The notes under the pieces were generated by a model, which worked only from the letters and a program-made list of their open reading frames with translations, was not told the origin of the DNA and ran no database searches. Positions 1-11,961 of a DNA stretch of 23,235 nucleotides are shown here, in pieces; position 1 is the first letter of the stretch; every line of letters begins with the position of its first letter. Source of the DNA: Spizellomyces punctatus DAOM BR117 (taxonomy: Eukaryota; Chytridiomycota; Chytridiomycetes; Spizellomycetales; Spizellomycetaceae). The stretch is taken from NCBI RefSeq assembly GCF_000182565.1, contig NW_015971551.1:1-23235 (forward strand), written 5' to 3'. Both the position numbers and the translations under genes were made by a program.

Positions 1-2725
1 CCCGGTCCTCAACATCAACTTCATGCACGACTTGAACCCGCACCGTCTTGTCAGGTAAAGGTGATGAAAAGACATCTGTTAGAGCTTCCAGGGAGCCGTC
101 CTTGCTGCAACCTTCCTGCGCATCGTCGCCATCGCCGAAAAGTAACCTGGCAAGCGTGCTAGTGACATTTAACGTGGAACACGGAAAGTTCGGTAGTCGT
201 TCCTTCGCCGCCAAGGACGCCGGCACAGTGTCAGCTGACCTCTTCACCAAAGTTGCCTTTCCTGCCGTCAAATGCCTTTCCCACTCCTCTTCTCCAACCG
301 CTCTCCTCACTTCCTCCATCCGATGCTCCAACTCTGCTAGTCTCGGACACCCTTCCGCGATTAGCATTCCATGATACTCCAGCGCCTTTTCCCACCGTTT
401 CCACCGGATAAACCCACGAATAATAGAATTATACGTATGTACATTAGGCAAAAGCCCGTGTTGCCGTGTCATGCGAAAATAGGACTCTGCCTGCTCAAAG
501 TTCCCTTCCCAGGCATGCACTCGTATGATTCGTCCGTATGCATAAACAGTCGGCTTTATGTTGGTTGCTCGCATCCGATCAAAAACCGCTTGCGTCATAG
601 GCAGTTCTCCAAATTGACCCTGCGGGGCTGTTAGCTCACTAAAGATGCGTGAGTTCGGTTCCACGTTGTGCCGCGTCATATCGTCGAATATTTGTTTGAT
701 ATCAGAGACATCTGCGTCATCTTGAATGGTGGCCACCAACAGGATGCGAAAGCATTCTTCATCTGGCGTCACCCCAGTTGCTTGGAGATCCGCCCACAGT
801 TGGCGTACAACGGACACATCGTGAATAAATAATGACATAAGTTGGGTATACGCCGCTGCATCAGGTTTGACCCCATTTGTTCGCATCTCAACAAAAACTT
901 TCAGGGCGGTCTCCGGATCTTTAAGGCGGGCGAAGGAGGCAAGAAATGCAGAAAGCACGTGCGAGTCCGGTCGAATACCAGCTGCGCGGATATTACGCAG
1001 GCCGGTGCTCCGAAGCATCTCACGGTATGCACGAGAGGCAGTGTCGAAGTCGTTACGTCGTAGATAGCCGTCGATCAATTTTGTCATCATATACCTATCG
1101 GGCTTTACGTCGTCCCGCGCCATTTCCCTGATCATTTCTTCAGCAGAGATTTCATCACGCTCAATGAGATAGCCACGGATCAAGGATCCGTATATTGATG
1201 GGTCAGGTTGAATCTTCCGCGCTACCATGGCATTGTACAGTGTGCGCGCCTCCACTAGCCGACCTACACCGACAAAGTAGTCGATGGCAACCGAGGCAAA
1301 TACCATGTCCACTTCCTGCTTTTCGTCGTTGAAAATGGATTCGAAGGTAGGGAATACGTCGTTCGTTGTATTTCCCCTTGCTAGTTTGTTGTGCAAGAGG
1401 ATAGTAACGGTCGCGACATTCGGCTTGAACTCATTGTCTTTCATCCGCTTTAACCAATTCTGAACACCCTGCCCTCGTTTTAAGTGAGCATTGATAATGG
1501 AATTGAAAACTGCGACAGTGGGCTGAATTCCTTGATTTAACATTTCTTCATAGAGCTGACAGGCAATTAGCGGGTTCCTATTCCGAGAAGCAAGCGCAAT
1601 CAGCTGCTGGTAGATCGACAAGTCGGGTATAATGCCGAGGGAGGGTAACATTCGATATAGGTGTAGAGCACCGGCAATGTCACCTTCGGCAGCATGAGCT
1701 TTTAGGAATTGACACACCACTCTCGTATCGATAAGTGCACTTTGTTGCCGCATTTCTGCGACCACCCAATCCATGCCTCTCCGATCTCGAGACGCGACGG
1801 CTCTTTCATAAAACAAAATCCAGGTATCCATATTTGGCTCGCCATATCTCCTACTGCCCAGCCGTCTGCAAAGCCTGTGGGTCTTGTCCAGGTCTTGTCC
1901 TAGGCGCCATAGGTACAACCAAACAATTACGTTCCATTCGTCGGCATTCGGCTTCAGTCCAGCTGCCTTCATCCAGCGAATTAGTTTATAAATTAGCTTC
2001 AGCGCCTTATGCGGACTAGGCAGTCTTCGCAATGCATTGATCACAGCACGGATCTCTTCACGGGTCAGCAATTCCAGAATTAGACCGAGATTCGTCATTT
2101 GGTCCGCACCGTACCGAGACCCATGTACGAGAAGCCACCATACCCTGCTTGCATCGACATGAGTTAAATCTCTAAGGTGCGCTCGAAGCTCCTCGACTAT
2201 TTCATGGACCAAAAGTGCCTTCCCACTACCTCCCTCGTGCTTCACCGACATACGTTCTCCACTCTCATCGACCCCGCCGCCATTCCTTCCCAGACTTACA
2301 CAATGCTCGCGGCTTTCATGAGCAAAGTGGTTACTGTGAAAGGAACACGTAACACTATCTGTACCCACAACGCAAGCCAGTTCGCCAGCTATTCCTATGT
2401 GAACATGCCGCACTCTGCCGTGATGATGAAGCTCCTCCTTCCTTTGAGCCACAGTGTCTTGTCGACCCCGCCCTTGGCTTTGCACATGGCCATGTTTTTG
2501 CATTGTCTTCCGCTGACGTTCGCAAGGTTGCCTTCCGGAGGACGACATTTGCCTCCATTTCAAACATTGTCCCCCAATTATCGCAACGCGGCCGCTTCGG
2601 GTGAGATATGGGTATCGTTGACGCATAGACGGACATAGCGAGAAGCTGCTGTTGAGAGTAAAGATGTTGGTAAGGCTTTCGAATGTTGCTAGCGGCAGCA
2701 GGCGGTACGTGGCCGCGAAGCTCAT
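1..2725 (-). CDS. Pentatricopeptide repeat (PPR) protein, probably mitochondrial; C-terminus cut by window edge
   Basis: Reading the minus strand from the ATG at 2725 gives 908 codons with no stop, running off the left edge. A TAA lies in frame just upstream (2757-2759), so this ATG is the likely start. The first ~45 residues are rich in Leu, Ser, Thr and Arg and nearly free of acid, like a mitochondrial presequence. From about residue 255 to 800 there are repeated ~35-residue helical hairpins of PPR type, with typical pieces such as YNSIIRGFIRW, MLNQGIQPTVAVFNSII, AMVARKIQPDPSIYGSLI and EMARDDVKPDRYM; I count at least ten. PPR proteins bind organellar RNA base by base and act in its stability, processing or translation. 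The target cannot be read here. No intron is needed. PPR family assignment is firm; the mitochondrial location is inferred. Confidence 0.92.
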   Translation of the reverse strand, partial: MSFAATYRLLPLATFESLTNIFTLNSSFSLCPSMRQRYPYLTRSGRVAIIGGQCLKWRQMSSSGRQPCERQRKTMQKHGHVQSQGRGRQDTVAQRKEELHHHGRVRHVHIGIAGELACVVGTDSVTCSFHSNHFAHESREHCVSLGRNGGGVDESGERMSVKHEGGSGKALLVHEIVEELRAHLRDLTHVDASRVWWLLVHGSRYGADQMTNLGLILELLTREEIRAVINALRRLPSPHKALKLIYKLIRWMKAAGLKPNADEWNVIVWLYLWRLGQDLDKTHRLCRRLGSRRYGEPNMDTWILFYERAVASRDRRGMDWVVAEMRQQSALIDTRVVCQFLKAHAAEGDIAGALHLYRMLPSLGIIPDLSIYQQLIALASRNRNPLIACQLYEEMLNQGIQPTVAVFNSIINAHLKRGQGVQNWLKRMKDNEFKPNVATVTILLHNKLARGNTTNDVFPTFESIFNDEKQEVDMVFASVAIDYFVGVGRLVEARTLYNAMVARKIQPDPSIYGSLIRGYLIERDEISAEEMIREMARDDVKPDRYMMTKLIDGYLRRNDFDTASRAYREMLRSTGLRNIRAAGIRPDSHVLSAFLASFARLKDPETALKVFVEMRTNGVKPDAAAYTQLMSLFIHDVSVVRQLWADLQATGVTPDEECFRILLVATIQDDADVSDIKQIFDDMTRHNVEPNSRIFSELTAPQGQFGELPMTQAVFDRMRATNIKPTVYAYGRIIRVHAWEGNFEQAESYFRMTRQHGLLPNVHTYNSIIRGFIRWKRWEKALEYHGMLIAEGCPRLAELEHRMEEVRRAVGEEEWERHLTAGKATLVKRSADTVPASLAAKERLPNFPCSTLNVTSTLARLLFGDGDDAQEGCSKDGSLEALTDVFSSPLPDKTVRVQVVHEVDVEDR

Positions 2726-3308
2726 CAATCGCAAATGTATGGTCGGTACTGTCGTTTAGCGCGTGCTTTACTGGCGGCAAAGGGACTGGAAGGAGAGAAA
2801 GGCCGCAAGACGGGCAAGTCCTTTGTGAGCGCATCAGGATGCGGTTAGGTGCTAGCGGGGCGAGTGTTGCGGCGAGAGCTCCCCTGTTTACACAATGCGC
2901 AAAGAGAAAGACAACTCCGCCAAGAACCCTAAAGACGCAAATGTGCACAACCCTATTTCCCTAGCCGACACCAAACCTCAGGTCAGAGGAGCGCTAATAG
3001 CGATGACACAATTTACTTGGTGCCCAATGCTTTCTCCCCTTTGCCCGCGTTTCTCCAGATCCATTTCGCTCGGGCGATTCCGACTGTCATAGAAAATGCA
3101 CGTGATTATATTGTTGCTATAGCAATGGTAAGCCCAGTCGCTTGTTTTTGCTCTGCAGCAAACTGCTGGAGGAGAGCAGCAGCGGGTAGGCGAGCAATGC
3201 ACCGGCTCCGCAGGTATTTGCGCAAAAGGCGATTACTGGCAAGGAATCAGTTTCTTTTCTCGCATTGTTTATTCAGTACAATGTTGCTTCTGCAGCCAAA
3301 ATAAATAT
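2726..3308. other. Intergenic stretch, upstream side of the PPR gene
   Basis: No convincing gene. Plus-strand reading frames at 2895-3092 and 3017-3304 have some protein-like composition, and GTAAGC at 3127 followed by a CTGCAG acceptor would give only a 31-base intron. No ATG-led exon chain or recognisable domain could be assembled. The stretch lies between the 5' end of the PPR gene and the 3' end of the F-box gene, so it should hold the PPR promoter. Confidence 0.5.
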
Positions 3309-3846
3309 TCATTTCCTTCTGTTCTCTTCAATTAAGCGAATAGCTTCTGCAAAATGATATTCTAATACTCTTGTCTTCTCTTTCATCAAGAACGACAATC
3401 CGTGTAAATTCGTCCAGTCTGTCTCGTAATAGGAGCCTCCTCGACTGTGACTGATGTGTTTACCATTTGATGACCACACAGTTCGATGATCGTAATATCT
3501 TCTCCATACAGATTGGACTATCATATTCTGATTGCTGTACGGAACGTAAAATGCAGCCGGGTCTTCCTGCGTTGTCAACTCCAGCAGCTCTTTCGTATAC
3601 TCATCAGGCCATATACTAAGTGCCAGGGTTTGGAATGCGACGTTTACTGGGTTGCAATTGTGAGCACCTTCTGTCTCTCCAAAACAAGATGGATGGGAAC
3701 ACACCTAATTGCCGCATCTCCTTACTTGCGGTTTCCATAACCCGTAGAGTGTGCACGTTACAAAAGTTCAGAATGTGGATGATAATCTCATTTGGCAAGC
3801 GTTGACCGCTGTTCAGTGTCATTTTGCATAACGAACGTGAACCCAT
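3309..3846 (-). CDS. F-box protein, two exons
   Basis: Exon 1 is 3846-3705 and exon 2 is 3646-3309, joined across a 58-base intron (3704-3647). The intron has a GTGTGT donor, a CTCAC branch-like site and a CCCAG acceptor; removing it brings two otherwise frame-shifted ORFs into one frame. The first in-frame ATG after the upstream TAG is at 3846. Near the N-terminus is an F-box, LPNEIIIHILNFCNVHTLRV followed by METASKEMRQL, the hydrophobic Leu-Pro helix pattern that binds Skp1. The ~110-residue C-terminal part has several Trp and Tyr but no LRR, WD or Kelch repeats that I can recognise, so the substrate is unknown. F-box proteins are the substrate adaptors of SCF ubiquitin ligases. The donor is non-consensus, so a one-base frameshift in a pseudogene is the alternative. 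Confidence 0.72.
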
Positions 3847-5254
3847 CAGATCGCATAGACATATAATGCTTTTAATCTTTTTGCCTGTTTCATCCGTGTG
3901 TTCCAACCGAGTCACTCCCCAGTATGAGAACTAAAGTCACCAAAGATTAGAATTGACCCATTTGAAGGACTAGATGCCAATCCTAATTATTAAAGTAAGT
4001 AAAAGAAAGTATGTGCAATAAATCACTCCTAGTTAACACGGTAACAAATACTAATAAATGAGTTAGGATTAAACATCGGCATTGGACATTTTTTTGACCA
4101 TATTTGCAGGACAAATTCAACATCTCTAAATCATCAGCTAGTAGCCCCATTCTTAATGGAACTACCACTGAAATCTTGCGAATTTTGGAAGGTAGTAAAA
4201 CATTGGCCGCCTAGGTAAAGTAAATCATTATAGTACAATCAATATAAAGAAAAAGTCTCAAATTTGGTCCTCTATAGTCCTCGATAGCGTCGATGCGACA
4301 TGCAAAGAGTAATAAGATGCACCGAATAATCATGACAATGAAGAAAAGGATGATCAGTATGTGATAGCAGAGTGGGGAATAAAACCCGATGAACCACGCC
4401 GCAGCTGGCACTCGGCTGGGAATGATATTACTTCATGGAAGGGCAGGATCTACCGGTTTGAAGAATACTTCAAATATCTGGCGATGGGAGGACCCTCATG
4501 TTGTTCCAATCACCCCAGACCAGTCAAGTCAGAATATCTGCTTAGCAAGATCCCATGCAAATAGATGATTAGAGAACCTGTGTGGCAGAAGAGCGATGTT
4601 GGCTCAGAGTCTGAAAAATCCGGGACTTTGCCCAGGTGCCTTTGACAGTTTTCCAGAGGCCGTGCGGACAGTGGTTAAACCCCAGCACTGCAGCTGGAGC
4701 CCATCGTACTCAAGGTGAGCTGGCGTTCCCACCAAAGTTGATGGCTGCAAGCAATCTTGAGAGTAGCCCATCGCCCAACCATGTTGAACCACTTTGATGA
4801 TAGCAGACTTTACGAGAATACTTTAGGAGCATCACAAGAGTGAGATTTCCGAGACCCAAGGCAGCTTAACGGGCTCTTTGTACGGTCATGTGACCATGTG
4901 CTTATGTCACTTCCGCAGATGAACCGATCACTGTTTTCCACCGATCTCCCTTCTGACTGCCGCCACCTCATTCCATATGTGCTCAGCTATTGTCCGCAAA
5001 CATATACGTATCAGTGACTTGATGCAGTGCGGTGGAGTGAAAAGAATAGGGCAATGGTGTTACTTGAGAGTTCTCACGGAGCGCGTGAGGGTGTGCATCC
5101 GCCGGGTGGTCATCATGTAGAAAATGTCATGAATGTGTTCTAATCTGTTCCTACGCTACATATAAGCTTGATACAATTCCATCCACTCGCAAACAACTCA
5201 TTCTAGTGTGGAAATAAATACGCTGGCTACTCTGGGTTTCAGGTGTCAGAAAAA
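3847..5254. other. AT-rich intergenic stretch
   Basis: No gene can be supported. All open frames are short (under 70 codons), low in complexity and lack domains. The part from about 4600 to 4800, read on the minus strand, contains GATTGCTTGC and a later GAGTACGATGGGCTCCAGC segment. These loosely resemble the tail of the tRNA-derived element near 7.0-7.16 kb, so it may be a decayed SINE copy; this is weak. Confidence 0.4.
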
Positions 5255-6437
5255 TCAGAATGGGGGAATAATCTTGCCGGCTATCCTCCAATCCTCATCC
5301 AACTCAGGATTATCCAACCATCGCTCCATCACAATATACTCGGTGACATTCTTGATATCGTTCGGGTTGCCACCTACTAAGACATTATTCTTGTTGTAAA
5401 ACGCCACAGACTAGAGAAGAAGAAGCATCTCGTTTAGCTGACAGTGGAGTAACCTACCAATCAAACGAAGTTACCTGCTTCAAAGAGACTTTGACAGTGA
5501 CTTGGGCTAGATGGTACTGTGGTCCACCCTTCTCAAACTGCACTTTGACGGCTGCAATGTGCACGGTAGTTGGGTGTTCAAACTGACCGTGTGATTTCCA
5601 TTCGTATCTGCCCACCCTACTAGCGGCTTTCATGTCTGCATTCAAGTTCTAGTACAACATCATTTACGGTTCAGTGATTCAATATCTTTTGAGTCAATGA
5701 GGACGTTACACTTACAGCAAGCATGCTGTCCGTGACAAAACACCGCAATTCATCCTTGTCTCCTCTGTCAAGTAGTAAATGAGCCCTCCAAACGTCAAAA
5801 AAAAACGTGGGTTCAAGTATATACGCACTTGGCAAAAGCATGATTCATTGCAGTATACAATTCTTGGGCCTCATACGCAAAAGGTTTAGGTTTCCATCCC
5901 TTAATGTGCGTTCTCACTCGCCACGCACTAACAACGTCAAAGATATAAGAATCTTCCGCACCCAAAAACAGATCTGAATTGCTTATACCCACGAGATGAA
6001 AGATATAAATAGGGCTCGCAGCCGCCGTTTTGCATACTCCTTGCCTTCCTCTGACAGAAGAGGAGGCCTTTTTCCGGATGGGTAGGGTACAAACGGGTCT
6101 GAAGGGCACATGTCAAAAACGACACCTAAGCGACGGGACCGTAAATATCAACGTGTCAACTACCAGCGATATTCAAATCAACAGGTCGTCCACGCATAAG
6201 CTGTTGCTTTGCACTAGCGAATCTCAAGCCCAGTGGATGAAGAGAGGGTCCCAAAGTAGCCTGGGTTGTTGTTCGGTTCGCCTGAATCTTGCGTCTTACG
6301 TCGCTGGATGGGAAGTGTTGGATGTGGAGGTTACGTGCGGCAGGAAGTAGCGGCCGGAATGGATGAGACGGTACATTCCTGCCAAGTAAAGCATGACTGA
6401 GGCATCGCGGGGATATCCATATGTTCCGACGCAACAT
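5255..6437 (-). CDS. MRPL45: Mitochondrial ribosomal protein mL45 / Mba1-like (Tim44-like domain), six exons
   Basis: Exons: 6437-6164, 6098-5993, 5927-5829, 5764-5716, 5648-5475 and 5410-5255. Introns are 64-67 bases, all GT/AG, and all phases join, giving 285 residues, close to human MRPL45 (about 306) and yeast Mba1 (about 278). The N-terminus (MLRRNIWISPRCLSHALLGR) is an Arg-rich, acid-free mitochondrial presequence. The C-terminal ~170 residues form the Tim44-like/mL45 fold: WRVRTHIKGWKPKPFA, then MNHAFAKGDKDELRCFVT, then HLAQVTVKVSLKQSVAFYNK, and VTEYIVMERWL near the end, closing with WRIAGKIIPPF. The family sits at the exit of the mitoribosomal large subunit and docks it to the inner membrane for co-translational insertion. 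Because the domain is shared with Tim44, mL45/Mba1 is preferred on length and on the WR-gKi ending. Confidence 0.85.
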
Positions 6438-6746
6438 GGTGAACAATCGTAGATCACTCAAGCTGAGAGGTCATTTCCAGCTGCTAAACTTGGTTCGGCG
6501 CGTTGCCAGGGCAACTAGCAGACAGGGACATTGTCGGGTTGGTCGTTTGGTTCGGCTCGTTCATTGCCGTCCCAAGAGTGCAAATGGAGACGATCCCAAG
6601 GGGTGTTGCCGAGGTTATCCCGTAGTATCAGCATCACATACTCTAACAAGCTCCTCAGGGGTGCTAGCTTATATCATGATAAATTTCGTGGACTCTTTCT
6701 TCTGCTTCACAAGTAGTGATGCCGTAGGCTGAGCCGAGCCATTTCC

Positions 6747-6800
6747 TCAGCTTGGCTCCAGATCCGTACTTTTGACGGCTTCGGCTTCAGCTTGGCTCCA
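6747..6800. repeat. Two copies of a 14-base direct repeat, 40 bases apart
   Basis: TCAGCTTGGCTCCA occurs at 6747-6760 and again at 6787-6800, within a stretch rich in GAGCC/GGCTC. It looks like a decayed tandem repeat in the upstream region of the mL45 gene. No function can be given. Confidence 0.55.
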
Positions 6801-7009
6801 TAAGGTCAAGCCATGAACCGAGCCAGCCAGCCGTTGCATCACAACTCTGGCTATCAGCAAAGTCATTCCTGTTTGCATCTTTCAAATCCTGACCTAATCA
6901 GTCACGTGCCAACGCGTTGCTTGCGCGCAGCATCCAAGGTCCAACGTTCTCCGCGTGCGCGAAAGTGCACATCCCCCTAAAAAGCAACACAATATAAAGA
7001 CTAACGGAG

Positions 7010-7160
7010 GCAGAATAGCCAAGTGGTTAAGCCGCAGACATGCGAACTCAACTATCCAGTGTTCGAATCCCGGGACAGGAGGACAAAGACTGATTGCTTG
7101 CGATAGTCGAGTGGGTCCCAATGAAGCTTTAAGAGCTGAGGGAGGGCTTTGGACAGGTAA
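7010..7160 (+). repeat. tRNA-derived SINE-like element
   Basis: An A-box-like TAGCCAAGTGG at 7016-7026 and a B-box GTTCGAATCC at 7061-7070 have the spacing of a Pol III type-2 promoter inside a tRNA. The implied D and T stems do not pair, and there is no matching acceptor stem, so this is not a working tRNA gene. Such a head followed by an unrelated tail is the plan of a SINE. The tail boundary is a guess. No target-site duplication was identified. Confidence 0.45.
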
Positions 7161-7843
7161 GTTAATCAACAGGTAGGTTATTCTTTTGGATCAACCTAAT
7201 AAATGAGGGGTACTTACAAGTAGACTCTTTGCTTTCTGGTTGAATTATATTTCCTCACAAACTCGTTCACCACTGTGTATTTTCAAATCACAAGTACAGA
7301 CCAGGTCGACACTGCAACCAACTTGGCAACTCGATTGAGCCCCACAGACTATGGCTCATCGTTCTTGTAAGCTTTTATTCGATCCTGCTTTCAAGGCCAT
7401 GTCCTGAGGTTCTATCACAGTCCCTATGTCTACTTGTTGTTGTCGACGGCAGCTGCAGATGGCTGAATCATGGGTCAAGTCGAAGTCGTAAATGTTCCAA
7501 AAACTACTTTGCTTTCCAATGATATTTGGCCTCTCATTATGAAGGAAAACATGTCAAGACCGCACGTATATGGAGAGATTATCGCCCAGATCACCAAAGA
7601 ATTTGATCAATGTAATGCAGCGCGAAGATGATGAAGCGAAGCATAAGCACAGGAAGATAAATGTCTTTAGAGCTGGTCGACAAAGCATACATAGTAGCTG
7701 ATAGTTTGCAAGCATTGACGCAACCGTCAACGATGCTGTTTGTTGACCTTCATACGACTCACGTGTCAAATCGGCGATTAGCACAGCATTAAACCAACTG
7801 TTCCTCCACAACCCCATCTTGACATTGAACTTGCACAACAGCC

Positions 7844-8650
7844 ATGCTCCTTCAAGACGTCTGCCTATCGGCTCTCAAGATATGGTGGTTCTCATCCTCA
7901 CTTTCCCTGCGCCCCCCTACACCCACACCTACACCTCATCTTGCTTTAAATATTGTCTTGCTCGCTTGGGCCTGCGCATCCTGGTCAAAGGCTTCGCTGC
8001 TCCTCCAACAACGCGGTTGGGGTTCTGCAGAGGATGAACGAAGAGTGCTTGCTTGCTGGCACCTCGTCGTCGCGTACGGAGTTGTCTGGGGAGTCAACGG
8101 CGTAAGAATACCGGACGGTGGAAGGAAAGGCTTCATACCCGTTCTCGTCGGTGGGACGTTTGTGACTGTTGCGCTTGACGAGTTGATGTACCTGATACTC
8201 TCGCATACGGTATTGGGGCCAGTTGTTATGACAATACGAGGGTACAGCCCTCCGCCTGATGCCCATGATGAAGATTGCGTCGTTTGCTTGGGTGTTGGAC
8301 TGAACGACGAAAATACGACCGGCGCGCCCACCTTTGGAGCCTTACAAAGCTTCTGTAAAATTCATGCACACGTAGCACATATAGAATGCATGAGCAAATG
8401 GTTTAGGATGCGGAGATTCGGGAGGCGCTGTCCCGTTTGCCGAAGACCTCTACAGGTCATTGTTGTCGATGATCGGATGTTGATCAGGGAATTGGGTTGG
8501 TGGAAAGGAGCGCGAAAAGTCATAAAAGTTAGATGGAACTGGGGAATAGTTTTGGCAAGAGCCGGGGTTACGATTGGCTGTGTAATGGGTGTGCTGGCGG
8601 TTGTGCTGGCAAGAGCGCGGTGGATGAAGCAACGGACAAAACGTCTGTGA
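7844..8650 (+). CDS. Membrane-anchored RING-H2-type zinc finger protein (probable E3 ubiquitin ligase)
   Basis: A single intron-free ORF of 268 residues starts at an ATG in good context (AACAGCCATGC). Hydrophobic stretches at about 34-48, 70-86 and 98-125, and a strong one at 233-255, suggest an integral membrane protein with a basic C-terminal tail. Between them lies a RING finger: Cys145-x2-Cys148, Cys171 with His174/176 and His179, Cys182, then Cys196-x2-Cys199 in RRCPVCRRPL. This is the cross-brace of a RING-H2/variant RING. Such proteins recruit E2 enzymes to ubiquitinate targets at ER, Golgi or vacuole membranes. The substrate is unknown. The gene converges with DPM1, their stop codons being about 140 bases apart. 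Confidence 0.8.
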   Translation: MLLQDVCLSALKIWWFSSSLSLRPPTPTPTPHLALNIVLLAWACASWSKASLLLQQRGWGSAEDERRVLACWHLVVAYGVVWGVNGVRIPDGGRKGFIPVLVGGTFVTVALDELMYLILSHTVLGPVVMTIRGYSPPPDAHDEDCVVCLGVGLNDENTTGAPTFGALQSFCKIHAHVAHIECMSKWFRMRRFGRRCPVCRRPLQVIVVDDRMLIRELGWWKGARKVIKVRWNWGIVLARAGVTIGCVMGVLAVVLARARWMKQRTKRL

Positions 8651-8791
8651 ATTGCTATTTGTCTATGTATATATAGCTGTACATATATGTACTGTTTTGA
8701 TCTCCCTCTTGTAAATACCGATCATTGTGTAATCTGTGCACCAAACTCTCATGGCAACGCTCCTATGTCGGTAATTCGGCAGCAATACTTT

Positions 8792-10087
<1,296 letters not shown>

Positions 10088-11702
10088 ATGCTTCGACAGT
10101 GCACAAGGCCTATACCTCGGTGGCGGACTGTATCTAACGTTCTATATGCTAGATGTCGTACTACCGCGCCTTGTCAGCCGATATCTCCCGTAAGTGCGAG
10201 GACTGGATGGGTCGGCTGTTTATATTCGACAGCGGCCGCTTCCCAAAGCCAGCCGACGACCGATGGTAGGAGCTTCTCTACTTACCCGTTATCAGGGCAT
10301 CTGCTAACAACTACTGCCTACCCAGGACACATTGAGATCCTTGGCCGCCTTCATCCAACAGACTCGGCGACAAATGTATCACCAACCATCGTATCCAAAA
10401 CCACACGACGACTCCATCTGCAACGCAATCATCCCATCAACATTCTCAAACGCCGCATTGAAAGCCATTTTAGGGACTATGCTGTCATGGACTCAATGGA
10501 CCCAGTAGTAACAGTTCATCAAAATTTTGACTCTCTCCTCTTTACGCCCGACCATCCGGGTCGTGCCGCCACCGATACGTACTACGTCAATACAAACACA
10601 GTCCTTCGCACTCATACAAGTGCCCATCAATCCGATGTACTAAAAACACGAAAGGCTGACGGGTACCTCCTTACAGCCGATGTCTACAGAAGGGACGAGA
10701 TTGATGTGAGCCATTACCCAGTGTTTCATCAAATGGAGGGAATCCGGACATTTGACAAGAAAAAAATTGAGGAGGAAGCGAAGGTGGATTCAGAGACAAG
10801 CGCAATACAAGGTGCTGTACTTTCAGAGTCAAATCCTATTCAGCCTGCACATACTACTCGCGAGGCACAGTTGGTGGACCTGCATTTACGGCATTCGTTG
10901 GAGGGGATGGTGAGGGATTTATTTAGAGAGGAGAAAGATTTGCAGATCAGGTGGATTGAAGCGTACTTTCCCTTTACGAGTCCGAGCTGGGAGATGGAAG
11001 TGTTTTATAGAGGAAACTGGCTGGAACTGTTGGGTTGCGGTGTCATGCAGCAAGAGATTTTGGATAAATCAGGTGCGCTTCCAAGTGTTCGCCAATCGTT
11101 AGGCAATGACTGAACCGATGATCACAAAACAGGCAACTCTGACCGTATTGGTTGGGCCTTTGGACTCGGTCTCGAACGTATCGCCATGGTCATGTTCGAC
11201 ATTCCCGATATTCGACTTTTCTGGTCAACCGATGATCGCTTCATTTCCCAATTCTCATCGGGCCAAATCGTCAAATTCCAACCCTTTTCCAAATACCCTG
11301 CGTGCTATAAAGATATCTCGTTCTGGTGTTCGGAAACGTTTCATGACAATGATTTTGCGGAAGTTGTTCGCGATGTTGCTGGGGATTTAGCGGAAAATGT
11401 CGAGTTGGTGCGTGTGATATTTGGCCTGTGAGGAATTAGATCCCCCTTGGGCATCGACTGAGCTATGGATTTTCTTAGATTGATCAATTCCAACATCCCA
11501 AAACTAAACGGACGAGCCGATGTTTTCGGATCAACTATCGGTCCATGGACAGGTGCGTTGACCTGCCATTGATAACCACCTTGATTGTGCTATTTGTAAT
11601 AAAGTGGCTGGATGCAGGACATTCACTAATGAAGAGGTGGATCGCATACAAGACCAAGTCCGCCAGGTTACCAAGGAACGATTGGGAGTGGAGTTGCGGT
11701 GA
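10088..11702 (+). CDS. MSF1: Mitochondrial phenylalanyl-tRNA synthetase, five exons
   Basis: Exons: 10088-10265, 10326-11072, 11133-11407, 11479-11552 and 11618-11702. Introns are 60-71 bases, all GT/AG. The first has a textbook CTGCTAAC branch site and CCCAG end; because it is 60 bases it stays in frame if read through. The product is 452 residues, the size of human FARS2 (451). The N-terminus ([20 protein letters not shown]) is a mitochondrial presequence. Class II motifs follow: [36 protein letters not shown], the catalytic-core block [20 protein letters not shown], and motif 3 as [18 protein letters not shown]. The C-terminus is the ferredoxin-like anticodon-binding domain ([12 protein letters not shown] through RITYR-like [15 protein letters not shown]). 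This is the monomeric organellar enzyme charging tRNA-Phe. An upstream non-ATG start would only add seven residues. Confidence 0.95.
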
Positions 11703-11898
11703 TGGAAACATAGTGTGTGGGAAAATAGAAATGTCAGTGCCACGGAGCATTGCAGCCAGTTGAATTAACCACATTTATTGTGAACCTCACGAAGATAAAC
11801 CAAAAAACGGGTCCAATACGTGCGGCAACGAATGGATTGAATATTCTGCAGTTGCTCCACCATTGAAAAACAGGTCCAATGCGCAGTTGTCATATTTC

Positions 11899-11906
11899 TA
11901 TATAAA
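11899..11906 (+). promoter_or_regulatory. TATA box upstream of the Fanzor-like fragment
   Basis: TATATAAA lies 55 bases before the ATG at 11962. It is a good candidate core promoter of the original gene. Confidence 0.4.
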
Positions 11907-11961
11907 CCCGCCTTCTCTGCCCATTTCCCAGGTTTTCATCCATTTTTCTATTCCAATCATC

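Larger units (their letters stand above)
6438..7843. other. Intergenic stretch with SINE-like element
   Basis: Between the 5' end of the mL45 gene and the RING gene I find no supportable gene. It contains a short GC-rich repeat (6747-6800) and a tRNA-derived SINE-like element (about 7010-7160). A 94-codon minus-strand frame at 7554-7838 has a hydrophobic middle but no domain, no good start context and no homologous pattern I know. Promoters for the two flanking, divergently placed genes should lie at either end. Confidence 0.5.

Noticed and set aside
2177-2948. Plus-strand ORF 2177-2638 and minus-strand ORF 2355-2948, both over 150 codons
   Set aside because: Both lie in other frames of the PPR gene's N-terminal region, which is open in its own frame for 908 codons with clear PPR repeats; these are shadows.
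7016-7090. Functional tRNA gene
   Set aside because: A and B boxes are present, but D, T and acceptor stems do not pair, so it is treated as a SINE head or pseudo-tRNA.
7554-7838. 94-codon minus-strand ORF with a hydrophobic middle
   Set aside because: No domain, no recognisable pattern, and its start abuts the start of the RING gene; composition alone could explain it.
10190-10232. Extra 43-base intron (GTAAGT...GACAG) in exon 1 of the mtPheRS gene
   Set aside because: It is shorter than every other intron here and its removal would shift the frame away from the conserved downstream sequence.
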